A stretch of DNA of 34,665 nt. It comes from Hondaea fermentalgiana. Its lineage: Eukaryota > Sar > Bigyra > Thraustochytrida > Thraustochytriidae. How positions within the stretch are numbered: the first letter of the stretch is position 1; each line of letters begins with the position of its first letter. The stretch lies in the NCBI GenBank assembly GCA_014084085.1, contig NPFB01000120.1, forward strand, positions 55,614 to 90,278, in the 5' to 3' direction. Under the pieces are notes generated by a model. That model did not search any database and had not been told where the DNA came from. It worked only from the letters and a program-made list of their open reading frames with translations. Positions 8,505 through 18,200 of the stretch are shown piece after piece. The translations under genes were made by a program, and so were the position numbers.

Positions 8505-8670
8505 GCAAATTTAAAAATTTGAAACCCTCCGAAATTTGAAACTCGGATCATCAGCCAGGACTTGGAGAAACTTTCAAATTTTCAAATTTTCAAACAAATT
8601 TTCAAAAACCGACCATCAAATTTGGAAAAATTGATTTGAAAATTGATTTGAAAATTGGTTTGAAAATTGG
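8505..8670. repeat. AT-rich island with inverted TTTCAAA / TTTGAAA repeats
   Basis: A sharp AT-rich block within GC-rich DNA. The left part carries TTTGAAA and then TTTTCAAA units (about 8573-8605). The right part has three 12-bp direct repeats, AATTGATTTGAA at 8629-8640 and 8641-8652 and AATTGGTTTGAA at 8653-8664. TTTTCAAA is the reverse complement of TTTGAAAA, so the two sides can pair into a hairpin. Possible roles are a replication origin, a matrix-attachment or boundary element, or a transposon relic. None is proven. Confidence 0.7.
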
Positions 8671-8979
8671 CCGAGAGAATGCAACTTGTGAATGAATGAA
8701 GGGGACGAATTCCGCGCCTCGCGCCGAGCGCGGCCGCCGCAAGAGCCAAACGGGGCGCGGCCTGGCGCCGAGGCGCAGCTCCACACGCGTGCGTGCGTAC
8801 GCAGCGCGGGCTGCGGCGGCGAGCTCGGCACGTTGGGCCGAGCGAAGGAAAGATAGCATCCGCGAGCGCGGGTCGTACAGCCAGTGCCTGCCCTCGATGC
8901 GCGGAGGGACGGGTGGACGGCGGGCTTCCTGTGCTCCGCGATCATCTGCACGAGCTTGGCTGCGAGGATGGATCATCAT
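8602..8979 (-). CDS. weak candidate small protein (125 residues)
   Basis: A minus-strand frame with a real ATG at 8979. Its middle part (about residues 29-95) uses G/C-ending codons and a mix of Trp, Tyr, Leu, Glu and Ala, and looks more protein-like than most frames in this gap. The C-terminal 25 residues are made by the AT-rich 12-bp repeats, giving an Ile-Phe-Lys repeat. No family is recognised. It may be a degenerate gene or chance. Confidence 0.15.
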   Translation of the reverse strand: MMIHPRSQARADDRGAQEARRPPVPPRIEGRHWLYDPRSRMLSFLRSAQRAELAAAARAAYARTRVELRLGARPRPVWLLRRPRSARGAEFVPFIHSQVAFSRPIFKPIFKSIFKSIFPNLMVGF

Positions 8980-9440
8980 CGTCGCTCCGGCGTCGAGCTT
9001 GGTGGAGAGGAGCGACCGTCGATCAGGAGTAATTCGATTCGGAGCGCGGCGATTTGAACGGAGCCGCGGAGGACGGGCTTGGCTTCCCGCCGCGATGACC
9101 ACGACGTCGGCAGCGGCGAGCTCGAGCAGGATTCCGAGCGGAAGCCCTGGGAGAAGGAAACAGGCAACCTAGAAGAAGCTAGCTGCACTGCGCTGCAAAG
9201 GTGCTGGCAGCGAGGTGCTGGCTGGCTGGCTGCCTGGCTGGCAAGGTGCGGCGGGTGCTGCAGCTGCTGGCTGGCAGCAAGGTGCGGCGAGTGAGTCCGC
9301 GGCCGTTCGCGCCGCGGTCGCTGTAGCTTTCTCTCCCTGGTCTCGCCCTCCCTCGCGCGGTTAGGATTGCGTGCATGGCAGGGGCGGCGACGCTCAGAGC
9401 GTCGCGGATCCAACGCGCCGCGGCCTCCACTGGCTTTGCC

Positions 9441-9592
9441 TCTTCCCCTCTTTCTTTCTTTCTTTCTTTCTTTTCCTTCTTTCTTCTCCGGTTTTTTCTT
9501 TTTCTTTTTCTTTTTCTTTTTCTTTTTCTTTTTCCTTTTCATTCATTCATTCTTTCTTTCTTTCTTTCTTTCCTTCTTCCTTCCTCTCCCTG
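9441..9592 (+). repeat. compound pyrimidine microsatellite (CTTT, TTTTTC, ATTC, TTTC units)
   Basis: Successive blocks of CTTT, then hexanucleotide TTTTTC (about 9492-9540), then ATTC and TTTC, ending in TTCC. The tract is almost pure pyrimidine on the plus strand and ends about 460 bp upstream of the arginine biosynthesis start codon. Such tracts can form triplex DNA and are often length-polymorphic. Confidence 0.9.
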
Positions 9593-10051
9593 TTGGTATG
9601 ATTTGCTGCTCCTCTTTCCAAGTTTCGTTCGTTTGCTGGTGCCTGCAGCGTCGCGCCCTGCACCGCCGGTGCTGGCGGCTTCCGCACCTTTGCCTGCGCC
9701 GTGTCTCCCAACCTCTCTCTCTCCCGCCTGCCTACCTGCCAGCTTGCCTGCCTTCCTGCCTGCCTGCACCCAGAGACGCTGAGAGGAGCGGCCGGCAAAG
9801 AGCAGAGCAGAGCGGAGCGGAGCGGCAGTCGGGCAGGCAAAACCCAAACTCCAAACAGCCGACCGCCCGCTTGCAAACAAAGCCGAGGCCGACCGACCCC
9901 GTCGCGGCCGCTCGCTTGCTAGCTCGTGCGTGCGCGCTCGTCGCCAGGCCCACTCGCTCGCTCATACACGCCCGCTCGCTAGCTAGCTCGTGCGTCGCGC
10001 GCGGGCTCGAGGAGGAGAAAGAGAAAGAGAAGCTCAGGAGCCAAGAGGATA

Positions 10052-12637
10052 ATGAAGACCATGCTGAGACGCGGCGCGAGCGCGGCGGCGCGGCGCGCGG
10101 CGGCGACGCCCACGGCCGCACAGGTGCAGATGCAGCGGCGCACGCTCGTGGCAAGGAGCCTCCGCCCCGCCACGCGCAAGGAGAACCAGCTGCAGCGGCT
10201 CCAGCAGCGGCTCCGCGCCTCGGGCGCACAAGCCATGGCCAAGCGCGGCTTCGCCTCGCGCGCCGTCAAGAAGGAGGTCATCCCCGAGATCCTCCGCGCA
10301 GTCTCCAACACGGAAGAGGTCGAGTACTACCTCGACAGGTTTAGCGACTTCGAGGGCTCCGCCTTTGCCGTCATCAAGGTCGGCGGCGACGTCGTCGAGT
10401 ACGAGCTCGACACCCTCGTCCAGACCTGCTCCATCCTCTACAAGGCCGGCCTCAAGCCCGTCGTCATCCATGGCGGCGGCCCCCAGATGAACGATGAGCT
10501 TGCCCGCAAGGGCGTCGAGCCCCAGTACATCAACGGCAGCCGCGTCACCGACGAGGCCACCCTTGAGGTTGCCCAGCGCATCTTCACCGAGCTCAACGAG
10601 CGCGTTGTCAAGCGCATGCAGCAGGCCGGCATCAACGCCAAGGCCTTCCCCACTGGCGTCTTCCGCGCCGAGGTCGACAAGCCCGAGCTCGGATTCGTCG
10701 GCGCCGTCAAGGGCGTCAACGACGGCGATATCAAGCAGGCCCTCGAGGAGAACGTTGTCCCCGTTCTCACCTCCCTCGGCACCTCCGGTGACGGCCAGGT
10801 TCTCAACATCAACGCCGACGTCGCCGCTCGCGACCTTGTCCACACCCTCCAGCCCATGCGCGTCATGTTTGCCAGCTCCAAGGGCGGCTGGCTCGACGAC
10901 GACACTGGCAAGGTCGTCAACATTATTGACATGGCCAACGAGTACGAGATGCTCGCTTCCAAGGACTACGAGGGCCGCCAAGGCACGCTCCTCAAGCTCA
11001 ACGAGATCAAGCGCATCCTCGACGGCGTCCCCAGCTCCACCGCTGTCGCCATCACCGGCGCCGACACTATGGTCCGCGAACTCTTCACTCACGCTGGTGC
11101 GGGCACTCTCTTCACCACTGGTATCCCCGTTCAGCGCATTGAGGGCGACGCGTCCACCCCGCTCCTCTCCCCGCTCCCCAAGGGTGATGCCGTCGTCGAG
11201 GCCACCTACATCTACGGCCCCTCTGCCGACAAGCCGTACTGCGCAGGCCGCATCGTCCGTCTCCCCAAGCTCGGTGCCGATCTGCCCCCCGTCCTCAACG
11301 AGATTGTGCTCTCCCCCCAGCACCACGGCAACGGCTACGAGCATGTGCTCTGGAAGTGCATGCAGCGCGACTTCCCCAGCCTCGCCTGGACCTGGACCGT
11401 CGAGGAGGCAAAGCAGGGCTCCCTCAAGGCCGGATCTTCCGCCGCCGATGGCACCCTCTGCCACTGGGCCAGCGACTCCAACGTTGCTTGGTACAACCGC
11501 GGCCACCCCCTCAAGGGCTGGTCCGCCGAGAAGGCCCCGCGCCTGGTCATTGACCCGCCTGAGACCAAGGCCGTCAAGTACGCCCACGAGTACACCCCGA
11601 ACGCCAACCCTGTCAAGGTCGGTCTTCTCGGTGCCCGCGGATACGTCGGCCGCGAGTTCGTCAAGCTTCTCACCGACCACCCCAACATGGAGCTCACCGT
11701 CGCCAGCTCCCGCGCGCTCTCTGGCCAGCGCGTCATTGACTGCTTCGGCCTCGACAAGACCGCCGCCGTCCGTGGTGTCGCCGACACTCTGCGCTTCAAC
11801 GCGCTCGAGCCCGAGGACCTCGCCGAGGACGACGCCGCGCGGGAGGTCGACATTTGGGTCCTGGCACTCCCCAACGGCCTTGCCCCCAAGTTTGTCGACG
11901 CCCTCGAGAAGTTCGCCCCGGATTCGACCATGATCGACCTCGGCGCTGACTACCGCTTCGACGACTCCTGGGTCTATGGTCTTCCCGAGCGACCAGGCGC
12001 GCGCGAGGCCCTCAAGGGCGCCAAGCGCATCTCCAACCCCGGCTGCTACGCCTCTGCACTTCAGCTTGCCCTTATGCCCATCATCCAGCCCATGTCTGGC
12101 GGCCTTCTCAAGCTCCAGAGCGGCACTGTGCCCAGCTCCTTTGGTGTCTCGGGCTACTCTGGCGCCGGCACCAACCCCAGCGACAAGAACGACCCCCAGG
12201 TTCTCAAGGACAACATCATCCCTTACTCGCTGGTCTCCCACATGCACGAGCGCGAGTGCACCAAGCACCTCGGCTCCCAGGTTGCCTTTATGCCCCATGT
12301 CGCCTCGTGGTTTCAGGGCATTCACATGACCTCCACCGTCCACATTGAGCCTACCCAGGGCGGCAACTACCCCTCCACGGATGAGATCCGCGCCGAGTTC
12401 CAGGAGTACTACAAGGACGAGCCCCTCGTCAAGGTGACCAAGGAGGCGCCTACCGTTCGCGACAACATGTTCCGCCACCACGGTGCTGTTGGCGGCTTCA
12501 CGCTCGACCAGGAGACTGGCCGTCTCGTTGTCGTCTCCACCGTTGACAACCTCAACCTCGGTGCTGCCACCCACTGCACGCAGAACCTCAACATTGCCTT
12601 TGGCTTTGATGAGCTCGCCGGTATTGACCTCGACTAA
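10052..12637 (+). CDS. ARG5,6: fused N-acetylglutamate kinase / N-acetyl-gamma-glutamyl-phosphate reductase, mitochondrial
   Basis: An 861-residue bifunctional precursor for steps 2 and 3 of arginine/ornithine synthesis. Residues 1-70 form an Arg/Ala-rich mitochondrial presequence without acidic residues before position 44, ending near RGFAS (65-69). The amino-acid kinase domain (about 75-340) has IKVGGD with Lys109 and HGGGPQMN from His140. A NAT-like (DUF619) segment follows at about 345-500, as in the fungal enzymes. The reductase (about 520-861) has the NADP-binding GARGYVG (527-533), catalytic Cys665 in SNPGCYAS and His730/His732 in the active-site histidine region. Order and length resemble yeast ARG5,6. 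The chain is probably cut by the matrix processing peptidase between the two enzymes. Codon use is almost entirely C- or G-ending, stronger than in neighbouring genes, which suggests high expression. Confidence 0.97.
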   Translation: MKTMLRRGASAAARRAAATPTAAQVQMQRRTLVARSLRPATRKENQLQRLQQRLRASGAQAMAKRGFASRAVKKEVIPEILRAVSNTEEVEYYLDRFSDFEGSAFAVIKVGGDVVEYELDTLVQTCSILYKAGLKPVVIHGGGPQMNDELARKGVEPQYINGSRVTDEATLEVAQRIFTELNERVVKRMQQAGINAKAFPTGVFRAEVDKPELGFVGAVKGVNDGDIKQALEENVVPVLTSLGTSGDGQVLNINADVAARDLVHTLQPMRVMFASSKGGWLDDDTGKVVNIIDMANEYEMLASKDYEGRQGTLLKLNEIKRILDGVPSSTAVAITGADTMVRELFTHAGAGTLFTTGIPVQRIEGDASTPLLSPLPKGDAVVEATYIYGPSADKPYCAGRIVRLPKLGADLPPVLNEIVLSPQHHGNGYEHVLWKCMQRDFPSLAWTWTVEEAKQGSLKAGSSAADGTLCHWASDSNVAWYNRGHPLKGWSAEKAPRLVIDPPETKAVKYAHEYTPNANPVKVGLLGARGYVGREFVKLLTDHPNMELTVASSRALSGQRVIDCFGLDKTAAVRGVADTLRFNALEPEDLAEDDAAREVDIWVLALPNGLAPKFVDALEKFAPDSTMIDLGADYRFDDSWVYGLPERPGAREALKGAKRISNPGCYASALQLALMPIIQPMSGGLLKLQSGTVPSSFGVSGYSGAGTNPSDKNDPQVLKDNIIPYSLVSHMHERECTKHLGSQVAFMPHVASWFQGIHMTSTVHIEPTQGGNYPSTDEIRAEFQEYYKDEPLVKVTKEAPTVRDNMFRHHGAVGGFTLDQETGRLVVVSTVDNLNLGAATHCTQNLNIAFGFDELAGIDLD

Positions 12638-13196
12638 ACGCAAATCCCGACCCGAAACTCCCCATTTCTTCCTTCCTTCCATTCTCCCCCTTTGCCTTTT
12701 CCAATATCCCGTGCCTCGCTCACAGATACCTGCACAAGTCAACAGACGAAAAAGTCGACCTTGTGGTATTCATCCCTCTGGCACACATTTCTCGCCCATT
12801 CAAGATGACACCAAACCTCTTTTATGGGTGAGGTGGTGACGTACAAACCAATCCCAAGTGCGTGCGTCTCTTCAAATTTTTTCTTTCTCCTGATTTCACC
12901 GACCGATTGATCGACCCTTTATACAAGCGTCTCTGGTCGGTGAGTCAAACATGACGATCCAAAAGTCAAACCCTGTGAATTTGATCTTTTTCAATTTTTA
13001 CCTATACTGTGGTACTTAACTACGCAGACTTTCACCTTCTTGCAACTGTAACAAAAACTTGTGCTGTGTTGTCAAAATTTGAAATTTCAAAAGGATGGGA
13101 TCAATACATCTTCATTCGCACGGGTTATACAAAACTAAGAAGGGGAGAGGGAAAGGGGGAAATAGAGATGATCAAGCAGCGCAAAAAAATAATACT
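12638..13196. other. convergent spacer between the arginine gene and RPAP2, no gene seen
   Basis: A 559-bp, AT-richer 3'-3' spacer. It holds TTCC repeats just after the stop and a near-palindrome AAATTTGAAATTTCAAA at about 13076-13092. I see no clear AATAAA on either strand and no coding frame. Confidence 0.5.
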
Positions 13197-14858
13197 CTAT
13201 GCCGACTCTGAGATCGTTGTCAGCGGGCCGCTAGGAGGTTGAGGAGGTGCCATCGCAAGCGCCGCAGAGATCTCGGCAAAACCCACGCGAACATAACTTG
13301 CAAAGCTGTCGAACTCAGCGCCATCGAGGGCTGCCTTGCCGCGCTCCGCGCCTGTTGCAAATGTGCGAAGCGGCGTCAACAATTTGGGATCCAAACCCTC
13401 CGCAGTTGGGACCAGCGCGTGTAGCATTGTTGCCGCCAGTACCTGCCATTCGCTGGAAGAGAATGCCTCTACAGGCCGCGCCAAATTAAATGTGGCACTT
13501 CTCGCTACGAGAGCCTGCTGACACGCAGACCGGTAATATTTGCCGGAAGGAACCGCATTTGCAATGACACCGCACGCCTTGGACAAATTCGTGTGCAGCA
13601 CTTGCGCGCGACTCTGAGTGATTGGGTCTGGCTCATCGGTACCGACGTCCAACGACGCTGCGCGCGGACTTGTCCACGCGTTAAACACGTCCGTGTATCG
13701 CATAAGAGGCGTGAACTCGAATCCTGCAATATCTTCCGAGAGAGTCGAAACATCAAAGAGATCCATGCCCGGCGCAAAATCAACCTCGTCATCAGCGGCG
13801 TCTTCGCCAGAGACATTATTCGATCCCGATTCAATTTCGCCCTTGGCTTCTTCCTCGTCAACATCCTCATCCTCACTCTCATTCATTTCGTTCATCCTGT
13901 TGATAGACTCCTCGATTTCACTCTCGTCCTTGTCCTCCTCATTCTGCTGCTCCTCCACGACCACAGGCTCTTCGGACTCCCTCGACTCGCCGGGTCCGCT
14001 CTCCATCTCCCCCCTCGAGGAGGCGGCCTTCGTGGCTACGCGGGCAGCACTTGCAAAGTCGTCATCTTCATGGATTCCGAGCTCACGAAGTTGCTCGACA
14101 ATTTGCTCCGCCGTTTGGTCGGCGCAAGGTGTCGCAGAAGAGGCCGGCGTCGACGCATCTGCAGCGGACGATCCCGCCTCTTTCTTGGCTTTGATTTTTT
14201 CCGCGAGTGCTGCGCGTGCCGCCTTATCCTCAGGTACCGACCGATAGCCTTCGACCGCATGAGTAGAAACTCGTGAACCAGCTGCTGGAAAAGACTCCGA
14301 CTGTGCATTGGGATCTACCTGCCGCTCGATGATGGGCGCATTGCTCGAAACCACCGAGGCCACAGCCTGTGCAGATTGCTGTGTTGCTCGCGCATTCGCC
14401 TCTTCCGTTGCGACCTCCTTGTCTGAAGAACCATCCATGAGTGGGATTTCGATGCGACTGTCTGGAGAGTTTGCGGGTACCTGTACTTTGATGAGCTCTA
14501 GGCGATGCAGACAGTCCATGCTACAGAAGCGTCGCGCTTGCTCGGCGTCCACAATGCGCCTCCGCGTGACGTCCACGACCCTGACATTGGGGACCTTGGT
14601 CGTCGGCGCCTTGCCGCATAGCGGATATCCGCACAGACCGATGAGCTTGCGCTCTTCGGCCAGGTCGTCTAGGTCCGAGGGCTGGAATCTGCGCACGGCC
14701 GCCCGCACCCTCTCCACCGAGACGCGCCCCTGGTCCAGCAGCGAGACCTGCAGCTTGAAGACGGCCTTTTGCCGCCGCAAGTGGTCCTTGAGCACGTTCA
14801 CATCCTCCTCCGAGAGCTCGGGCCGCGACCCGCGCGCTCCGAGCGCGCCTTCCTCCAT
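13197..14858 (-). CDS. RPAP2: RPAP2/Rtr1-type RNA polymerase II CTD phosphatase
   Basis: A 553-residue homologue of RPAP2/Rtr1, a zinc-containing phosphatase that acts on phospho-Ser5 of the Pol II C-terminal domain and helps Pol II import. The Rtr1 zinc module lies at about residues 25-120: LCGYPLCGK supplies Cys76 and Cys81, RRFCSMDC supplies Cys112 and Cys116, and the intervening strand ends in RRRIVDAEQ as in the family. Residues 130-390 are acidic and low-complexity. Residues 400-553 form a second ordered block of unknown fold. ATG 14858 is preferred although the frame stays open to 15176, because the upstream codons encode an Arg/Ser-rich leader-like stretch and the family begins close to the zinc module. 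It is convergent with the arginine gene. Confidence 0.85.
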   Translation of the reverse strand: MEEGALGARGSRPELSEEDVNVLKDHLRRQKAVFKLQVSLLDQGRVSVERVRAAVRRFQPSDLDDLAEERKLIGLCGYPLCGKAPTTKVPNVRVVDVTRRRIVDAEQARRFCSMDCLHRLELIKVQVPANSPDSRIEIPLMDGSSDKEVATEEANARATQQSAQAVASVVSSNAPIIERQVDPNAQSESFPAAGSRVSTHAVEGYRSVPEDKAARAALAEKIKAKKEAGSSAADASTPASSATPCADQTAEQIVEQLRELGIHEDDDFASAARVATKAASSRGEMESGPGESRESEEPVVVEEQQNEEDKDESEIEESINRMNEMNESEDEDVDEEEAKGEIESGSNNVSGEDAADDEVDFAPGMDLFDVSTLSEDIAGFEFTPLMRYTDVFNAWTSPRAASLDVGTDEPDPITQSRAQVLHTNLSKACGVIANAVPSGKYYRSACQQALVARSATFNLARPVEAFSSSEWQVLAATMLHALVPTAEGLDPKLLTPLRTFATGAERGKAALDGAEFDSFASYVRVGFAEISAALAMAPPQPPSGPLTTISESA

Positions 14859-15288
14859 TCTCCCTCTCCCGGCCAAGGCTTGGCGGGCCGGCGCCGTGCG
14901 TGCGCTTCTCCTCGCGGCCCCGACCTTCGTCGCGTTTGGTTTCTGCAAGACGTGCCGGGACTCGCAGGCACGAGAGAAAGAAGGAGAGCAAAAGAGAGAG
15001 TGCCGCCTTCGAGAACGAACAGCCACAGTCGCTCGACGCGGCTGACTGTGAGTCCGCCGACAACTTGCTAGCTTAGGCTGGAGAACGAAAGAAAGAGCGT
15101 GCGAATCGAACCAGGACGACGAGCTCTCGATGCTGTGGACGACTCGGAATCGTTCCGTGACACCGTCGCAATGCACAACCGCAACTATCTTTCATTATTA
15201 TCAAATCATCTCGATGGTCGCCGTGGCGGCCTCTGACGAATAGGCAGCAAACGCGCAACCACAAAGCTCGCGCACGACTAGCCTTAGC
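14859..15288. promoter_or_regulatory. spacer and probable promoter of RPAP2
   Basis: A 430-bp spacer between the piggyBac-derived gene's stop and the RPAP2 start, both on the minus strand. It must hold the RPAP2 promoter and the 3' end of the upstream gene. No motif array, TTAA tetranucleotide or RNA gene is seen. Confidence 0.4.
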
Positions 15289-18200
15289 TCAGACCTCGCG
15301 CAGCTGACGATGCATCGCAACATGGTCCTGCTCACATTCTTTACAAATAGCGTGCACGTAACGACCAATCAGCGTGCTAGCGCCTGCATTTACCTTGGCC
15401 TGATTGCTGCAAAGAATGCAATGCTTGCTGCCGCGCCGAACGGGCGACTTGTTAAACTGCATGCAGTCCTTACAGCGCGGATTCGGATACGGATCACGCC
15501 ATAAATGGTGCTCCTTATTGAGCAAAGAAAGCTGCTCGAGGATCATCTTTGGTTTCCATATTTTCGCCACAATCGCGGTCGCTCGTAGATCCGAGGGAGC
15601 TGTGTTCGGCAAACTAGGATTCAATTCGGCGCCTGCGCCAGAGCTGTCCCGACCTCTGACCCCAATCCCCAGAGACTGAGGATGCGTCCCTTGTTCCGCC
15701 GCCGAGGCTGCCTCGGAGTCACGAATGCTCGTGCCCTGATCCTCCTCGGCAAGACGCAGTGTCGTATCACCCCGTAATTGCGAAATGAGCGCTTGTCGGA
15801 ATGCGTCAATTCCCGCCGTGTAGTGAACAGAGGCTTGGGGGCAAAAGAATCGTGAAGCGAAAAATGCATCCGTGACGCAAATTGACAACATCGAGGCAAG
15901 CAAGCCAACTTGCCAGCGCCGACCAATGTTGAGCTCACTCACCTGCAAATGCCTACTTCGAAATTCCTTGTAAAATCTTGGTACCTCCAAAGCTCCGCGG
16001 GCGGCGAGAGAAGGTCTCTCCCCTATTGTGGAAAGCAGCATAAAAGGTCGCACATCCACTGGCTCATAGACGTAGAGGCTGACGTCGTCCACCACTGTCT
16101 TGTACGAAAAGCGACATGTCTTTCCGCGCAAGTCCCGCGCTGGTGGCATCAAAGCCAGAGCCGAGCCGGAAAGTTCGCCAACAAAGTCCACACCATGAAC
16201 GTTCTTCACCCCTGCCGCCGTTTTAAGGCCCGCGTACCGGGGCTCGCAATACAAGACACGAGCCTTGGAATCCGCCTCTTCCGCGTGCACGTCTTCGCGG
16301 GAACCTTGCAGCAGCGGTCCGAGTAGACGTTGACACACGGTATAGCCAAGCATATTTTCAGGGTCACTTCCAAGCCGACCTGGCGACCATTCGTTGTCGA
16401 CAGCTTCCAGGCGCAGCAAAATTCCTGTCTGCGCGCAAAAGAGTCCGTGCAATTCGGACCCAAGAAAGTCTCGATCCTGACTCACTGCTCGCGGCACGTG
16501 TGCCAAAGGAAAACCTTTACTCCCGGGACTTGCAAAGTCGCCCGACTCTCCCGGCAGATTTGGGTCTGATCCCGCGCACTCCTCGTCAATTATACCGCAC
16601 GAAAGCGCGCAGCCAGCACGGACGAAGACTTGGCGAGCGGAATTGAAGCCGTCCATAATCTGCTGCAAACTGTTCCTGTGATACAATGTGCCGCGATCTG
16701 AAACTTCGTTTTCTCCCGACGATACCTCATCCACTACAGGCATTTCCTCATCAGAAAAAGCTATCGCTGTGGTGATGGCTCGGAATCTTCGCGCAGGCAT
16801 AACGCGAGAAAAATCAGGATACGCTATAAAACCGAGACTCGAACCGCTCCAGCAATCTGCAGGCTCAACTCCATTGTACAAGGTCATATTGAGAAGAAGA
16901 CCGCAATATTGAAAGAATTCGGCTTCGCCGCGAAAAGGTTCCTCTCCAACACGATTTAAATTGGTGCTCGTGCATGCCACAAGCTTCTCCAAGTACCTTC
17001 CTTGGATGAAAAACGCCTTAAAGTATGCGAGCGCAGAGCGATCGTTCGATTCCTGCCGGTCATCCCACAAAAGTCTCGTGGAGACGCCCAGTTTCTTGGG
17101 ACGCACATTGTGACCTGTCGAAAGAGGCGGGAGCACCAAGGATGGGGGGATTCCCAGCTCCTCTTGCCCTGCTAGCTTTTCGCGCGCTTCAGTATCGTTG
17201 CGACTTGCCTCGCTTTGATGATTCGAGCACGTTTCTAGATCTCTATTCCTGCTCTGTAATCTCTGATGAGATTCTTGACTTTCAACTTCATTGGTAGATC
17301 CAACCTCCGTCCGGGACAGAGTAGTCTCGCCAGACCGGGGCTGCGAATCAGGCCTGGCCTCCCCATCGCTCGCGCTACCATCTTGCAACTCCCATCGCAC
17401 GCCCACCCCGTCATTTACATTCATTTCTTGACTGTGTAAGTCCTCTTCGGTGAGCTGCTCTGGACCGCGTCTCGCCGTAGTCGGCACGTCTGCGTTCTCA
17501 TTTGTAGCCGAGGTCAAGTTTGTCGGTTGAGTCAATTCATGCTCGCTGTGATGATCATGCACGTCTGACAAGTGAACAGAGCCTTCGCTGCCATCCTGAC
17601 TGACGGACAAATCAACTGATGGGTGAGTGCGTTTCCTCCGTTTTGCGACGACACCTTCCGGCTCAGGACGTCCGTCACGATCTGGCCTTGCGGCGTCGAT
17701 AGAGTCATCTGCCATCGAAGTAGCAGCAGCAGCAGCAACAGCAACAGAAGAAGAAGAAGAAGAAGAAGAAGAAGAAGAAGAAGGAATTGCTGACGATATT
17801 GATGCGCCTTTGTGAATTTTGCTTGCGGTATCATTATCGACGCCACACTCTGCGTTGACAGCTCGTCGATGCTCAGCTTCTCCTTCTTCGTCAGCTAAAC
17901 GCCGATGGCTCGACGAAGTAACCATGGGAAAGGTGTGCTCAGCATCTTCATTGTCAATGAGTTGTTGTCTCTCGGTCTCTGAATCGCCATTGTGGTCGAC
18001 CACCAAATTTGGCGCGTGACCACCCTCGTGGCTTGTGTGCCAGTCGCCACCTTGACGCTTGCGTTCCAGCTCCGCGAGATTGAGCTCGGCTAGCTTACGC
18101 GAGGACCATAAGTTTCGGCTGGCAATACTCCGGGCTTCAGGAAGTCCCTCGAGCCGCACCATTCGTGCTCTGGCCTTTCGCACCACATCGGAAATGACCC

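Larger units (their letters stand above)
6390..10051. other. 3.7-kb gene-poor region between USP and the arginine gene
   Basis: It contains the USP 3' region with a GGA-rich run (6420-6450) and poly(A) signal. Further on lie a CCGCCTTAA box at 7409-7417, a phased motif array at 7635-7682, an AAGC microsatellite, an AT-rich inverted-repeat island at 8505-8670, a weak minus-strand ORF at 8602-8979, and long pyrimidine microsatellites at 9441-9592. The other open frames are Arg/Ser/Ala-rich, lack real ATG starts or match no family. No tRNA or rRNA was recognised. A non-coding transcript or a gene with introns cannot be excluded. Confidence 0.5.

Noticed and set aside
10034..12742. 902-codon open frame antisense to the arginine gene
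   Set aside because: It is an artefact of the extreme C/G-ending codon bias of the sense gene. Its protein is Gly/Val/Leu/Asp-rich with no domain, and the sense frame is unambiguous.
15101..15115. tRNA B-box-like GGTTCGATTC on the minus strand
   Set aside because: The flanking bases do not form a T-arm stem and no acceptor or anticodon arm can be drawn around it.
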